A DNA stretch of 64,000 bases, taken from assembly GCF_026262505.1 (NCBI RefSeq), contig NC_067205.1:22787585-22851584 (forward strand), read 5' to 3'. This document shows, piece by piece, positions 36,854 to 47,565 of the stretch (position 1 is its first letter; each line of letters starts with the position of its first letter). The position numbers and the translations under genes were made by a program. The notes under the pieces are model-generated. The model had not been told where the DNA came from. It saw only the letters and a program-made list of their open reading frames with translations, and did not search any database. This DNA is from Trichomonas vaginalis G3 (taxonomy: Eukaryota; Parabasalia; Trichomonadida; Trichomonadidae).

Positions 36854-37813
36854 ATGACGAATCCGAACAAGGACCCCTATGTTTCTAAAGCGACAAAGAA
36901 AGCACTCATGATAAAAATCTTTAGTTCAACACCAAATGCTTGGTTTATGGATATCTTGGAAAACATTCCGAGAGTTAGAACAGATGGACCTCCATACTGG
37001 TTAATATTTGTTGGTCAAAACACAAGATACTGTGAAGCCATACCATTATGGTCCAAAAATATTTTAGATGTGAAAACTGCTTTGACAATATTCGTTGACA
37101 AATACCATCCAACAAAACTGACATCTGACTGTGAAAGTTCTTTCAAATCAGATGATGTAAAAAACTATCTGCGTTCAAAAAATGTAAACCAATATTTCAT
37201 TGTCGACCAAAACCATTCTGCTCTTGGTGTCATTGACGGTTGTATAAAAATGTTAAGAGACTTAAACCAACCACATGGTGGTGAAGCAAATGAAATGTCA
37301 TATGACGACAAATATAGACACTTCTCCCAGGCAAAGATGAGACAAGTTTTAAATATTTACAATAACCGTAAACAAAAAGGTTTGGGAAACCACTCCCCCG
37401 AAGAAATGAAAAACAACCCTGACTTAGAGAAAGACTATATATTTAATAATTTAGTCAAAAGAGACAAACAATAAAGAATGCCGGGCTTCAAACTTCAGAA
37501 AGGTGACAAAGTAAAAATAGAAATACCTAAACGCGACCCATATGAAAATACTATTGACTATGACAACAATGGGAACTCGACAGGTACTCACATTCGTGTT
37601 CGTAAAAATAGAAGAAAGTATACAAGAGAATATTATGAAGTTTTAGGCAAACATGGCAAAATGTACACACTGCAAGCAGAAGATAAAACTACTATTGTCA
37701 GACCTCGTTTCAAACTTGTCAGAGTTCAAGGTGGTATACTTTCAAAGACAGTTCCTAACAAATATAAGACAACTCCTGACGAATATGCTAAAGAAGTTGA
37801 AAATGACGACTAA
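36854..37813 (+). pseudogene. Retroviral-type integrase, Polinton C
   Basis: The core at 36854-37474 shows the first catalytic Asp in NAWFMDILENI, the second in KLTSDCESSFK, and the block HSALGVIDGCIKMLRDLNQ. The following stretch (37478-37813) carries the SH3-like C-terminal domain (GFKLQKGDKVKIEIPKR) and a RRKYTREYYEVLG strand region. The locus looks broken about once. The same core-then-SH3 layout is seen in the integrases of B and D. Confidence 0.7.
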
Positions 37814-39150
37814 GCAATTCTATACCATGCGTCAACTGTCATGTAAGGTGGCATGTATTCTTTACTTTGTCCCGTTGTTTGCGTATATCCTGAAACGAAA
37901 TGTGTATGGTTTCCTTCTCCCTGCGTGTTATTCCAGTAACAATTTATAGCAAACTTAACGTCCTTTTTAACATCATATCCTTTACCTTTTGTCATTCCTG
38001 ACCAATCCCAATATCTATGACTATGCCAACCTGCTTGAGATGTACTTAAATCTATGTAATGACTGTGTGCAGGTAAATTTTCACCTGAAATCGTTTTACT
38101 TCCACCTGTTTCCTTTGAAGAGTTTGCACAATACAAAAACCTGTCGACTATTTGTTCCCATGCACCAACACCAAACATTACTTGAGGACCTCTTGCATCC
38201 ATAGATGTATAAATAGAACCTACTGGGTTCATTAAATCAAACATATGAGATATTATAGGATTGTCTCTTTTGAACTTAAAATATAGTGCAACTATTTCTG
38301 GTTTCTTCTGGTTTGTGTCAGAATATTTTTTATAATATAATCTTATGTTTTCAGGGTAAGTAAAGTCTTGACTATAATATTTATTTCTGTCATCTGTATA
38401 ATAATATACTATTCTCGTTTTTTCTATTGCATTATATCTTTTATATCTATAATAATCTAAATATAATGTTAGCTTTTGTTCATCTACATGTGGTGTTCTG
38501 TCGTCATCTCCATAGTCATAATAATGTGGTGCCGGAGCTGGGTCAGGTAATATCATATCCACCATTTCATAAACTCTTAAATATTTCTTTTGTTCGTCTC
38601 CATATAAGTTTAAGTAGCAGTTGTTGTCTAATGGAACTTTAACTTGTGTACCATCATTCTTTTTATAGCTTACATACATTTCATTGTTATTTTTCGGAAT
38701 GAGTTTATACCGTGTACCATTTTCTAAGGAATGTACCAACTGCCATCTAAAATATTTATTTTCTTCATTGACAGAAAAGTCACCAACAATAGTTTCAATA
38801 TTTTTTGTTCCTATCAAACTTTGGTATATTTCATTGACATATGTTTTATCTGCTTTATTTTCAAGGCTAACGTTTAAGTCTGTTATTTCAGAAGATGTAT
38901 GTGTATGTCCAACGTCACTTTTCCTGTTTAAAGTTAGTTGTAAGTTTGTGATATTTGCAATGGTATGTGTATGTCCAACGTCACTTTTCCTGTTTAAGGT
39001 TTCTTGTAAGTTTGTAATATTTGCAATGGTATGTGTATGTCCAACGTCACTTTTCTTGTTTAAGGTTTCTTGTAAGTTTGTAATATCAGATATAGAATGT
39101 GTATGAGTCTTATTTGCTTTTGTCTCTAATATTTCCTTAAGACTTGGTAT
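37810..39150 (-). pseudogene. Tail-fibre-like gene, Polinton C (5' part missing)
   Basis: The C-terminus matches the collar-like end of the Polinton B fibre: NPVGSIYTSMDARGP, GENLPAHSHYIDL, GNHTHFVSGY, YMPPYMTVDAWYRIA. Upstream the frame stays open to about 39150 with three near-identical SDVGHTHT repeat units (38870-39090). The 5' part ends near the MULE. The likely role is a trimeric receptor-binding fibre. Confidence 0.7.
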
Positions 39151-39159
39151 TTGGTTAAT

Positions 39160-41025
39160 ATATTATATTATAATTTATAACAAATTTCCTCAAACTATCT
39201 GTATGTCATTCAATTCCCGGCCACTACATTCAATGATGGACCATTTCCTTCAAATTTTGAAATACCTTATTCAATTTGTTGTATGGAGCCCGTGATATTC
39301 AACACTATGGAGCTCCTCCAGTTTGGTATCCAAGAAGAGATAAAAGCTAGCATGGGCTACTCTCAAAAATGCAGGAAAGAATACTCCACGATCGAATACA
39401 AATGTAAGTATCCACAATGTCAAGCTAAATTCAAAGTCCGGATAATAGATCAAGATAAATATGAACTACTAATCCACTCTGACTCTCATGATCATTCTGC
39501 ACCTCCGAAATCAACAAAAACAATATCCTCATTATTTGTCAGAAATTATCTTAAACATTACTTTGAAAACAATATGAATCATGCTACAGCTCAACTTAAG
39601 TGTTTCCAAGACTTAAATATTTCATATACAGACGAGGAGTTACTTTCAATATTTGCACAAGGTCCAGATGCATTACGTAAATTTGCTCAAAGAGCTGAAA
39701 TTGTTTCCAAACGCTTTAGTTCGGATGAAAAAGTTTCTTTAGCTATCTTTGTCGAATCTGTTCAAGAAAGTTGTCCAGAAGATTTAATTGAATTTATCTC
39801 TGAGCCGGGAAAACTAGTTTTTTTATATGCACCTTTCGAAGCGAAGGCCCTTGGTCACCAAATTTCTACGTTTCACATCGATTCAACGTATAAACTTCTA
39901 AGGGCCAACATTCCATTATATGCACTCACAGGAAAAACAGAACATACTATTGTTTTTCCTTTTTTGTATTTCTTTATTTCTCCTGACACAAGCGAAAATA
40001 TTCAATATTGTGTTTGTCGTTATTTTCAATATATTAATAGAGAACCCGAGATGATAAGTATGGACTGCGCCCCACAAATAGCCGAGGCAATTGAGCGAGG
40101 TATTCCAAACTGTCATATTCTTTGGTGTGGCGTGCATGTCCTTCGCGCCATATTAAGAAAAGCGGATAAGTTTAAATCACGAGACAATTTTGAAGAATTT
40201 TATAATCTAATGAAATTATTAGTATTCGATACTAAAGAAGAATCTCCCGAGGAAGAACAGAACCAAGAAGAAGAAAATCCTAGAGAGGAACCAGCTCAAT
40301 CTCACTTACTTCAAGCAGAAGAAATTGAAGAAGAGGAACAATATGAAGAAGAATTCATCGAAAATGAATTTCAACCTTCTCAAATCTTTTTACCACGAGA
40401 ATCTTCTGATGATCCAAACGATTCTGAATTTATTCCAGAAGAAGAAACGTTTGAAACAAGTGAAGAAGTTCCAGAGCACCTCACTCAAGAAGAAGCTGCA
40501 GACATAGATGCAGTTTATGATCGAATTCTTGAAATTCTTTCCACTGAACCGAAAGCCCAAAAGTACTTCGATAGGCAATGGAGGCATCATTTAGATCGTT
40601 GGAATAAGCGCTATCGCAACGGAGGTGACGCGACTAATAACGTCAGTGAGTCACATTTCAAAGTTCTCAAGCATTCTTATTTCCCAGAGAGAAGGAATAT
40701 TCGATTAGACGATTTTGTTGTTGAATTATACACAACGGTTGTTCCAGCATTATTGATTAAATTTAAAGTTCAATTAATCAATAGTGATAAAGTTGTTCGT
40801 ATATTACGAAAAGCTAATGACCATGAACAAATATTGGAAAACAAAAAAGTCGAATGTTTGAAAATGCTTGAAGCAATATATTCAAGTTTGCAACAAGGAT
40901 CAATAGATTCAAATCTTGTTTATTGTACTTTAAAGGTACTTTTAAAAAAGAAACAATTAATGTAAAAGATTCAAATAATTTTTTATTATTATTTTATTAA
41001 TTTTTTAAAATAAGGTTAATAAAAA
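39160..41025 (+). mobile_element. MULE (Mutator-like) DNA transposon
   Basis: Contains the transposase gene at 39283-40965. I cannot identify both terminal inverted repeats with confidence, so the limits are approximate: the left lies where Polinton C tail-fibre similarity ends, the right at AAAAAAGTGACA near 41020, a motif also seen near the ends of the TIR element at 28453. Confidence 0.55.
39283..40965 (+). CDS. MULE transposase, 560 aa
   Basis: The N-terminal zinc-binding domain (CKYPQCQAKFKVR, residues 41-53, with HSDSHDH near 65-71) is of the WRKY/FLYWCH-like type. The DDE core has FHIDSTYKL (D200), ISMDCAPQIAEAI (D261), the C-x2-H motif WCGVHVLRAI (C282, H285) and NVSESHFKVLK (E456). 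Between the second Asp and the Glu lies a ~95-residue acidic insert (about 316-412) that is almost all Glu, Gln, Ser and Pro. All catalytic residues are present and the frame is whole. The start is ATG 39283, with ATG 39307 as an alternative. Confidence 0.85.
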   Translation: MEPVIFNTMELLQFGIQEEIKASMGYSQKCRKEYSTIEYKCKYPQCQAKFKVRIIDQDKYELLIHSDSHDHSAPPKSTKTISSLFVRNYLKHYFENNMNHATAQLKCFQDLNISYTDEELLSIFAQGPDALRKFAQRAEIVSKRFSSDEKVSLAIFVESVQESCPEDLIEFISEPGKLVFLYAPFEAKALGHQISTFHIDSTYKLLRANIPLYALTGKTEHTIVFPFLYFFISPDTSENIQYCVCRYFQYINREPEMISMDCAPQIAEAIERGIPNCHILWCGVHVLRAILRKADKFKSRDNFEEFYNLMKLLVFDTKEESPEEEQNQEEENPREEPAQSHLLQAEEIEEEEQYEEEFIENEFQPSQIFLPRESSDDPNDSEFIPEEETFETSEEVPEHLTQEEAADIDAVYDRILEILSTEPKAQKYFDRQWRHHLDRWNKRYRNGGDATNNVSESHFKVLKHSYFPERRNIRLDDFVVELYTTVVPALLIKFKVQLINSDKVVRILRKANDHEQILENKKVECLKMLEAIYSSLQQGSIDSNLVYCTLKVLLKKKQLM

Positions 41026-41491
41026 AGTGACACTGGATAGTTTGTCCCACACTCTTTGGAAGAATTGCTTCATAATCCACATAATATGCTTTTGGATTAC
41101 TTTTATCTTTTTCTTTGTAAATTCCCAGAAATTTTGCTGCCTTAATAACTGCATTGTAACTGATTTGAAATTGTTTTGGATTCATATTGAGAGTCCAATA
41201 CAATTTTTGAACCCCACATTTGTAATTTTCATAAGAATTCTGAACCTTCAAAATTAATTCTGGAGTTAATTCCTCTTGTAGAGGACCACTTTTAATTTTT
41301 AGTGTACCACCGATTTCTTTGAATGCTTTTTTGAGAGTATTTCTTGAAATTTGTTTGAAAATTGTAACATTTTGATAAGAATATGGAACTTTTTTCAAAA
41401 CTGTTGCGTAAGTTAACTCACCACTTTCAAGTTTTTCATACATATATCTTACCCATTCATTTGGAATACGAGGTCTCGAGTTTTCGTTCAT
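40997..41491 (-). pseudogene. IS3-like/integrase-core transposase, N-terminal fragment
   Basis: 164 aa from ATG 41491 (MNENSRPRIPNEWVRYMYEK). An N-terminal helix-turn-helix region is followed by CGVQKLYWTLNM and SYNAVIKAAKFLGIYKEKD, which resembles the HTH and linker before an rve integrase core (compare G-Y-R-K-V-W and LMRELGL in bacterial IS3-type transposases). It then stops at YYVDYEAILPKSVG, where the catalytic core would begin. It is probably truncated by the neighbouring MULE. Confidence 0.45.
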
Positions 41492-42163
41492 TTTTTTTAC
41501 TTTACAAAACTGTTTATTTTTCAGAATTTTTAAATTTGAAAAAATCCATTCTATATCTGATAAATAATATATTATTTTTCAATCAAAATATTTTGATTAT
41601 CATCTCAAAAGTGTTCTCAAAACCTAGTTTTTCTTATTTTGGATAATCTTAATATTTATATTATTATAAACTAATTGAACACCATATGTTTTTGTATACT
41701 TTTACAAAAAAAAATTGATAGATTTGTGATACTTCCCCCGATGATAGAATTGAATAGCTTACATTTTGACAGAACTTAATATGGGACAATAATGGAAGTA
41801 CTAATGTGATTTGAAGTGATAGAATATATTACCATCTTACTAAAACATATACTTTATTGTTACATTCACAAAATATTAATCAGAACACTAGGAAAAGTGG
41901 ATTTTCGAAAAAAGACGATAACGATTATTTGCAAATCGCCTCTCAATTTTGAGAGACTTTCAATTTTTACAGTGGACCCTTAAAAGAACTTACTTTTTAC
42001 ATAAAATGATGCTCTTTGGGTGATTATTGACAGTGTCGCATCTCCAAATTGATATGTAGAGATAGTTTATTCATTGACCTTCTATTTTTTATGAAGATTT
42101 CATAATCAGAAATTAATATTAATAAGACATTTAACAAACAATATAAAATATAAAATCATAAAA
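41492..42163. other. AT-rich intergenic region, nothing recognised
   Basis: About 670 bp without a credible gene, repeat or hairpin array. It separates the mobile-element region from the first host gene. Confidence 0.6.
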
Positions 42164-45100
42164 TTATTTTCCTGAAAACTTCTTGATTTCATTCAAACAT
42201 TCAAGAGCTTCACTGATGTCACAGTCTGAAATCGCTTCGTTAAGATGATAGAATGAGTTAATCAAGTTATTAGCACTCTTCAAGACTTTAGATCGATTTA
42301 GTTTACCTTCTGAAATAGCGTTTGGAGGAACACGGAAACACATACCTTTGAACTCTTCACCGATGCAAACACCGATGTCGATGTACCAACGAGGGATGTC
42401 GTACTTAAGAAGAAGGGCCATCTCAACACGTCCTGTCTGTATCTGCTGTGAAAGGATGTTCGCTTGGTGTGGCATGTAGATGTGTCTGAATGATGACTCG
42501 GAGAAGAGGATAGGATACATTCCTGATGGAGGAGAAACAAAAATTCCATCTGCTGTGATATGAGGAACGAATCGATACATGAAGATATGTCCGGTGCAGT
42601 TCACACCATCAAGCACGTTCATAACTTGCATAGCATGAACTAAGACGTTGTTCTCTTCTTCGATAGAAAACAAAACAATGGTAAGTATACCGTGTGAGTA
42701 CTGGCATTGAACAAGGAATGGTTTAACTGAACTGTCGTCATGGACATAGACAACAGATGATGATTTACCGAACTTGAAACAATCATTCACGCATTGAAGA
42801 AATGTGATGCATTTATGACCATAGAATGTTCCTGAGATGTTCAAAATGTGTTTCCTGATTGAAGGAGAATCGTTCAGTTCTTCTGGTGATTCCCATTCAA
42901 CATCTGGTGCTGGATATGAAAGCATCTCGATATCAAGAAATTCATCACGAGAAATGTCGAAAAATGACAACCTGATCTTTCGTGATATTTTCTCGTTCTG
43001 AACTGAGAAGAACATATTCAAGAACTGTGGAATCGCTTTCATAAGTGGTTTCGCTGGATAAAATGCGAAATCACCGTTATTTCCTAATGGAACTGTTTCA
43101 ACAATGAAAGGAAGACCGTTAGACTTAATTATTCGAACTTCACTCTGCTTTCGTTCGATGAATGAATTAAGTTGTTTAGATTCAGTCAAATTAGTAATAA
43201 CTGAGAAATCTGATGATGGAATTTCACCCAAATATCGTTTGATAGGAGGACTTGTTTCTATTGTGAAATCATCACCACGAACACGTGACATATCATGCAA
43301 AACACCAAAAATAATTCCATTCATAAGCTTAAAATTATCAAAAATACCTGAATTATATTCATTACTAACATCTAATGCAATAAAAGTGACAACTTCACAA
43401 TTATGAATATTAGAATAACTTTTTCTTGCACAAATATTAATAAAACGTCTGTCATTTGATGATTCCCACATAGGAACAACAATAGATTTGCATTCACCAA
43501 CTTTCATTTGAAGAGCTTCGAATGTACGTGTTTTGATTGCATTGAACATTTCTTTGTTGAATTTTCTGTCGTAAAGATATCCTTGCGACCAAATAAGTTC
43601 ATCGTCGATCGTCTCAAAAATACACAATTTTTTGGATGTGTCAACAACATGTGAAATGTGTGTGAAATCGGTAGAAAGCTCTCTTGTGCAGATCTGTGTA
43701 TGGTGATGTATAGTAATCAATGATGTAATGGTTTGGATCAGTTCTATGATTGATCTAAGAATTGATGAAGAGATATCTGCTGCAAATACCATCAAATACG
43801 TTGTTTCTTCAACAACAATTGTATGCATCGTGATGCGAACTTGTGATAAACTAGTTCTGGCTGTAACTCCATTGATAACTTGACTTTTATCTAATTTGGA
43901 GATTAAAATGTCTAATTCCGGCCGTAACCAGTCTTGTGAGAATAGACAAACAGGAACTGTTTCATTGTTCTGAACAATGTAGACACCAATAGCTGAATAA
44001 TTCAATCTTTGATATGATTCCCGTAAAATCTCAACATATTTGGAGAAATTTGGTTTAGAAGTAACACCATTCTTGAATATCTCATAGTGGATACCCATGA
44101 ATCGACCAATTTCCATTGATTGCCTGCCAAATGCTATTTGTTTGTCGCTTCCTGGTCTAATAGTAAGATGGCATGGATGCCTATCAATAACCATGTTAAA
44201 AGAAACAGATGGATTCAAGTCTTTGTCTAATTCGACGTCAGCAACTAAAGATTTTCTGATATTATCATAAGTTAAGAAATAAATTGATCCGGGAACTGTG
44301 ACATGGTATGGTGAATCTAAACAATGTGTTATGACATGAAATACATTGCATTGTGTAATTCCTGAGCCAATATTTTTTAAAACAATTTTGTAAAATTCTG
44401 TCATTCCGTTGCGGTTTTTAACGTATATATCGTGTGATTTGTTCTTATTAGCTTCTTTCTGACCAATTTTGAAAATTTTGTAACGAACATCTTTTGGAAT
44501 CGAATAATCAAACGGAGTCAAGAAGAATCCTTTTGAATTAATGAATGTCATGAAGAAATCATGCGGTTTCTTTGATTTAATCGGTAATTCAAGAAGTTTT
44601 AAAACAGCTGCAACGAAAACTATCAAAATAAGGATTTTTCTGAGACAATTGTTAAAGAATCGTATGATAATGACGGAAAAGTATTTCCTGTAGTATATGT
44701 TATTGGTATCTTTCGAGTATTGACGAAAATCAAACTTTGTTTCGTTCAAAAATTCAAAATTTTCGTTAGTTATCTGAGTTGGTGATACTATAAATTCGGA
44801 GATTTCATCAAATTCACTTGTGATTTCATAATGTTTTGAATGTAAATAATGAATATATTTAATATCTCTGAAATTAATTAATGAAACGCGATGTTCAACT
44901 TGTTCAATATTCTTATTTTTGTATATATAATACAGTTTTGTTTCATTTTCTAATCTAAAATAAGTCGATCTTTTGAATGAAAATGCAATTCGATTTTCTG
45001 GTGGAGATATTAAATATATGTATTCGTTTTGATAATTCTTATTACTATTTAATACTGATGTGCCTTGCTTGGGGAGTAGGGGTAATTTTAGCTAAAAGTG

Positions 45101-45261
45101 ACGCGCCTGTAAAAACTGACACACCAGTGAAGGGTGTGATTACCGATCGGTACTTTCGACAGTTTAGAATTTAAAATTTTTTATGGAACTGTTGCGAGTT
45201 TCATAAAGAATTTAAGGAATATAAGCAAAGATTTGAATCAAAATCTTAGACCTAAGCCGCT

Positions 45262-45350
45262 CGATTCGCTCGCGGCTTCCGCGAATTACAGATCAGCAAA
45301 GATTTGAATCAAAATCTTCGAACTAAGCCGATCGCTTCGCTCGCGGCTTT
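45262..45350. repeat. GC-rich palindromes in the 799-bp element
   Basis: AAGCCGC...GCGGCTT occurs at 45255-45279, and a similar palindrome at about 45324-45347, each following AAGATTTGAATCAAAATCTT. They resemble the mini-hairpins found in Polintons B and D. Confidence 0.6.
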
Positions 45351-45449
45351 CTTTATTATTTTAAATTTGCATATTTCCATCAAAAGTTCATAAGGTAAAA
45401 AATTTCGTTTATTTTTACTAAGAAAAAAAAGGTTTTTGATAATAAATTT

Positions 45450-45683
45450 ATTTTATTTCGAAAAAGTAGCAATAATCGTAAAAGGGTATTGATAGACTTG
45501 CTAAAGTAACTAATTTTAGCTGTCAAATACTTTTGTATTTTGAAGTAAATTAGTATAAATTTGTTTTTACTTTTATTTCGAAAAAGTAGCAATAATCGTA
45601 AAAGGGTATTGATAGGCTTGCTAAAGTAACTAATTTTAGCTGTCAAATACTTTTGTATTTTGAAGTAAATTAGTATAAATTTG
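45450..45683. repeat. 117-bp direct repeat, two copies
   Basis: TTATTTCGAAAAAGTAGCAA and the following ~97 bp are repeated in tandem with one or two differences. Confidence 0.85.
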
Positions 45684-45933
45684 ATATTATTTTAACTCCC
45701 TTTGAAAACCTCAATTTTCCATACAGAGGGAACGGGAATAGCATCCAATATTCCCTGAGAATGGTTGCGCATTCTCAGTTCCCTCTATATTTCGAACGAA
45801 GCTCTCATCGGTCTTTTTTTTAATACTAAACGTTTTTTTCCCCTGTCACTTTTAGCTAAAATTTGGGTTTGCCCTTGCTTGGGTGCGTTTCTCTTGATAT
45901 GAAGACAAAAAATTGTATTAAATAACATAAAAA

Positions 45934-45940
45934 ATTATGA
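45934..45940 (-). promoter_or_regulatory. Initiator (Inr) of the interrupted host gene
   Basis: TCATAAT on the minus strand, fitting the Trichomonas Inr pattern TCAYWWW, about 10 bp before ATG 45928. It supports that ATG as the original start. Confidence 0.55.
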
Positions 45941-46325
45941 GTTTTTCTTTTAAAATTTCAATTGCTATATGCAAACAAACAAATATTCCTTACTAAACTT
46001 TTTTGACCGAAGAATTCAATTTTACATTTTCTCTCAAATTTCATGTAAACGCGGAAAGATTCTTGTACAAAAGTTACAGGCTATGATCTCTCATATTCAA
46101 ACGGATTAATAATGAGTTTCATCAATAGTTCTATTTGAGATAATTTATAACCGATATTAATTTGAGAAATATTAAACAATTGATTCCACAATAAGTATGA
46201 TAAGCAATTTGACCACAGAATCCAGCGCCTAAATGCATCTTCTTGGTTTCTTGAATTTTTCTTAACGAATTTGAAGAACGGAAGTATATGTTATCAGCGT
46301 TTTAAAAATTGTTTTTATATATATA
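45941..46325. other. AT-rich intergenic region, nothing recognised
   Basis: About 385 bp between the interrupted host gene and the beta-helix remnant. No gene, repeat or RNA seen. Confidence 0.5.
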
Positions 46326-47313
46326 TTATTTAGAAGAAGATATGTTTACTGATACAACAAATGATGTTTTAAAAACATTGTGAACAATATTTTTGACGTC
46401 TTTCATTTTTAATTTTTTTTCTGATACTTTCTTTTTATAAAAATATGTAGCAGAGCATTTATCTGTTGTATAATGAGATATAAATGAATCTAATGAATCA
46501 CCTGATTCAAATATTCCTGAATAACCATGATGTACAGTTCGAACAGTGACATTATTATTCTTAAAGTAACAATTATCAATAGCTTTTGGTTTTTCATAAA
46601 ATAAATGGTTTACTTTATTACCTATGAATGAACAATTTGAATATGTACAAAAAGAATAACAAAGAATCATTGCATTATCACTTCCTGTATATTCATTGTT
46701 TAAATAATTACATTTTGTAAAATTAAAATTACCAAAATTGCATATTCCACCATCTTCTGTAGATGATGTATTTGATGCTGTTGTGAAATTAATAATTCCT
46801 GTTTCTTCTGGATCTTGAATATTATATGCAGGACAATATTTAATTTCATAGTGATAAGATGTATTCATATTACTTACTTTGATATCTCCAAACAAATGAA
46901 AAAATGCAGCATTATATCCACTGCATTGTGATACTGAACATTCAAATGCATAATTTTTGGTGGTACTAAAATCAGGTGATTCAATGTAATATGCACAGCC
47001 AGAACTTTCGCTTGATGAAAGTAAACAACAAATATGAACTAAGACGCAATCTGATTCAAGGATACAGAATGATCCACCGTCATCTGTGGAACTATTGTTG
47101 TAAAAGGAGCATGTTTCAAGTAATACGTTGCTGCTGGAATTAAGGTAAATTGCTCGATTTTGGTAATGGAAAGAAAATATTGCATAATGAATGTAATAAT
47201 CGCCTTGGCCTGATATTGCTTCATTTTCGGTCTTATTAATGAACTCATTTGAATCGTAATAATCTGAAAAACTTTGTTGAAGTTGAAGAAAGCTTTGCTT
47301 CGTGATTTATTTT
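46326..47313 (-). pseudogene. Beta-helix surface protein remnant
   Basis: A single open frame without a start codon runs from about 47313 to a stop at 46326. It has repeats of the type CSFYNNSS, GGSFCILESDC, NCSFIGNK and NCYFKNNNV with regular spacing of Asn, Ser and Cys. This is the pattern of right-handed beta-helix proteins, which form a large family of polymorphic-membrane-protein-like surface proteins in Trichomonas. There is no signal peptide and no C-terminal membrane segment, and a stop precedes the frame, so it is a fragment. Confidence 0.6.
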
Positions 47314-47565
47314 GTTCAACATGCATTAATTGGCATTGATTCATGTAAACAGTTACGATGTTATCCTGAAATTTAATCAGTATGTCGCTCGAAAATTTAA
47401 TTTGATTGAGATGTCAAAATTCATAATTTTTGAAAAAAGTGACATTTAAAATTATCTTTTCATAAATTTTGACCTTGTCTAGTTTGGCATCTTTGTATTT
47501 TGTCGGATAGATGGCTTGTCATATAATTCCAACAAACTTTACACTTTTATTGTGTTTTTATAAAT

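Larger units (their letters stand above)
31900..39160. mobile_element. Polinton C, remnant without visible ends
   Basis: Seven kb of Polinton genes: structural protein, HNH endonuclease, family B polymerase, F3 protein, small proteins, integrase and tail fibre. No terminal repeats can be found and no ATPase or capsid gene is present, so this is a partial element. Its right end stops inside the tail fibre gene near the MULE. Most frames are long; only a few breaks are apparent. Its sequences differ strongly from those of A, B and D, so it is a separate lineage. Confidence 0.75.
45074..45872. mobile_element. Non-autonomous MULE-like element, 799 bp
   Basis: Flanked by an exact 11-bp direct repeat CCTTGCTTGGG (45063-45073 and 45873-45883), the target length typical of MULEs. 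The ends are inverted around AATTTTAGCTAAAAGTGAC. It has no transposase. Inside are two copies of a ~66-bp unit with GC-rich palindromes (45200-45360) and a ~117-bp direct repeat (45450-45683). It interrupts the host gene on the minus strand at about codon 19. Confidence 0.85.
42164..45928 (-). pseudogene. Host membrane protein gene interrupted by a transposable element
   Basis: A long frame runs from a stop at 42164 to about 45087 without a start codon. The missing start lies beyond the element at 45074-45872: ATG at 45926-45928 (MLFNTIFCLHIKRNA) reads in the same frame into the duplicated CCTTGCTTGGG. Uninterrupted, the protein would be about 984 aa, with one hydrophobic segment (ILILIVFVAAVLKLLELP, about 120 residues in) and a large C-terminal part with no motif I recognise. 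A TCATAAT initiator lies 5-15 bp before the ATG. The function is unknown; a sensor or signalling protein is possible. Confidence 0.75.
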
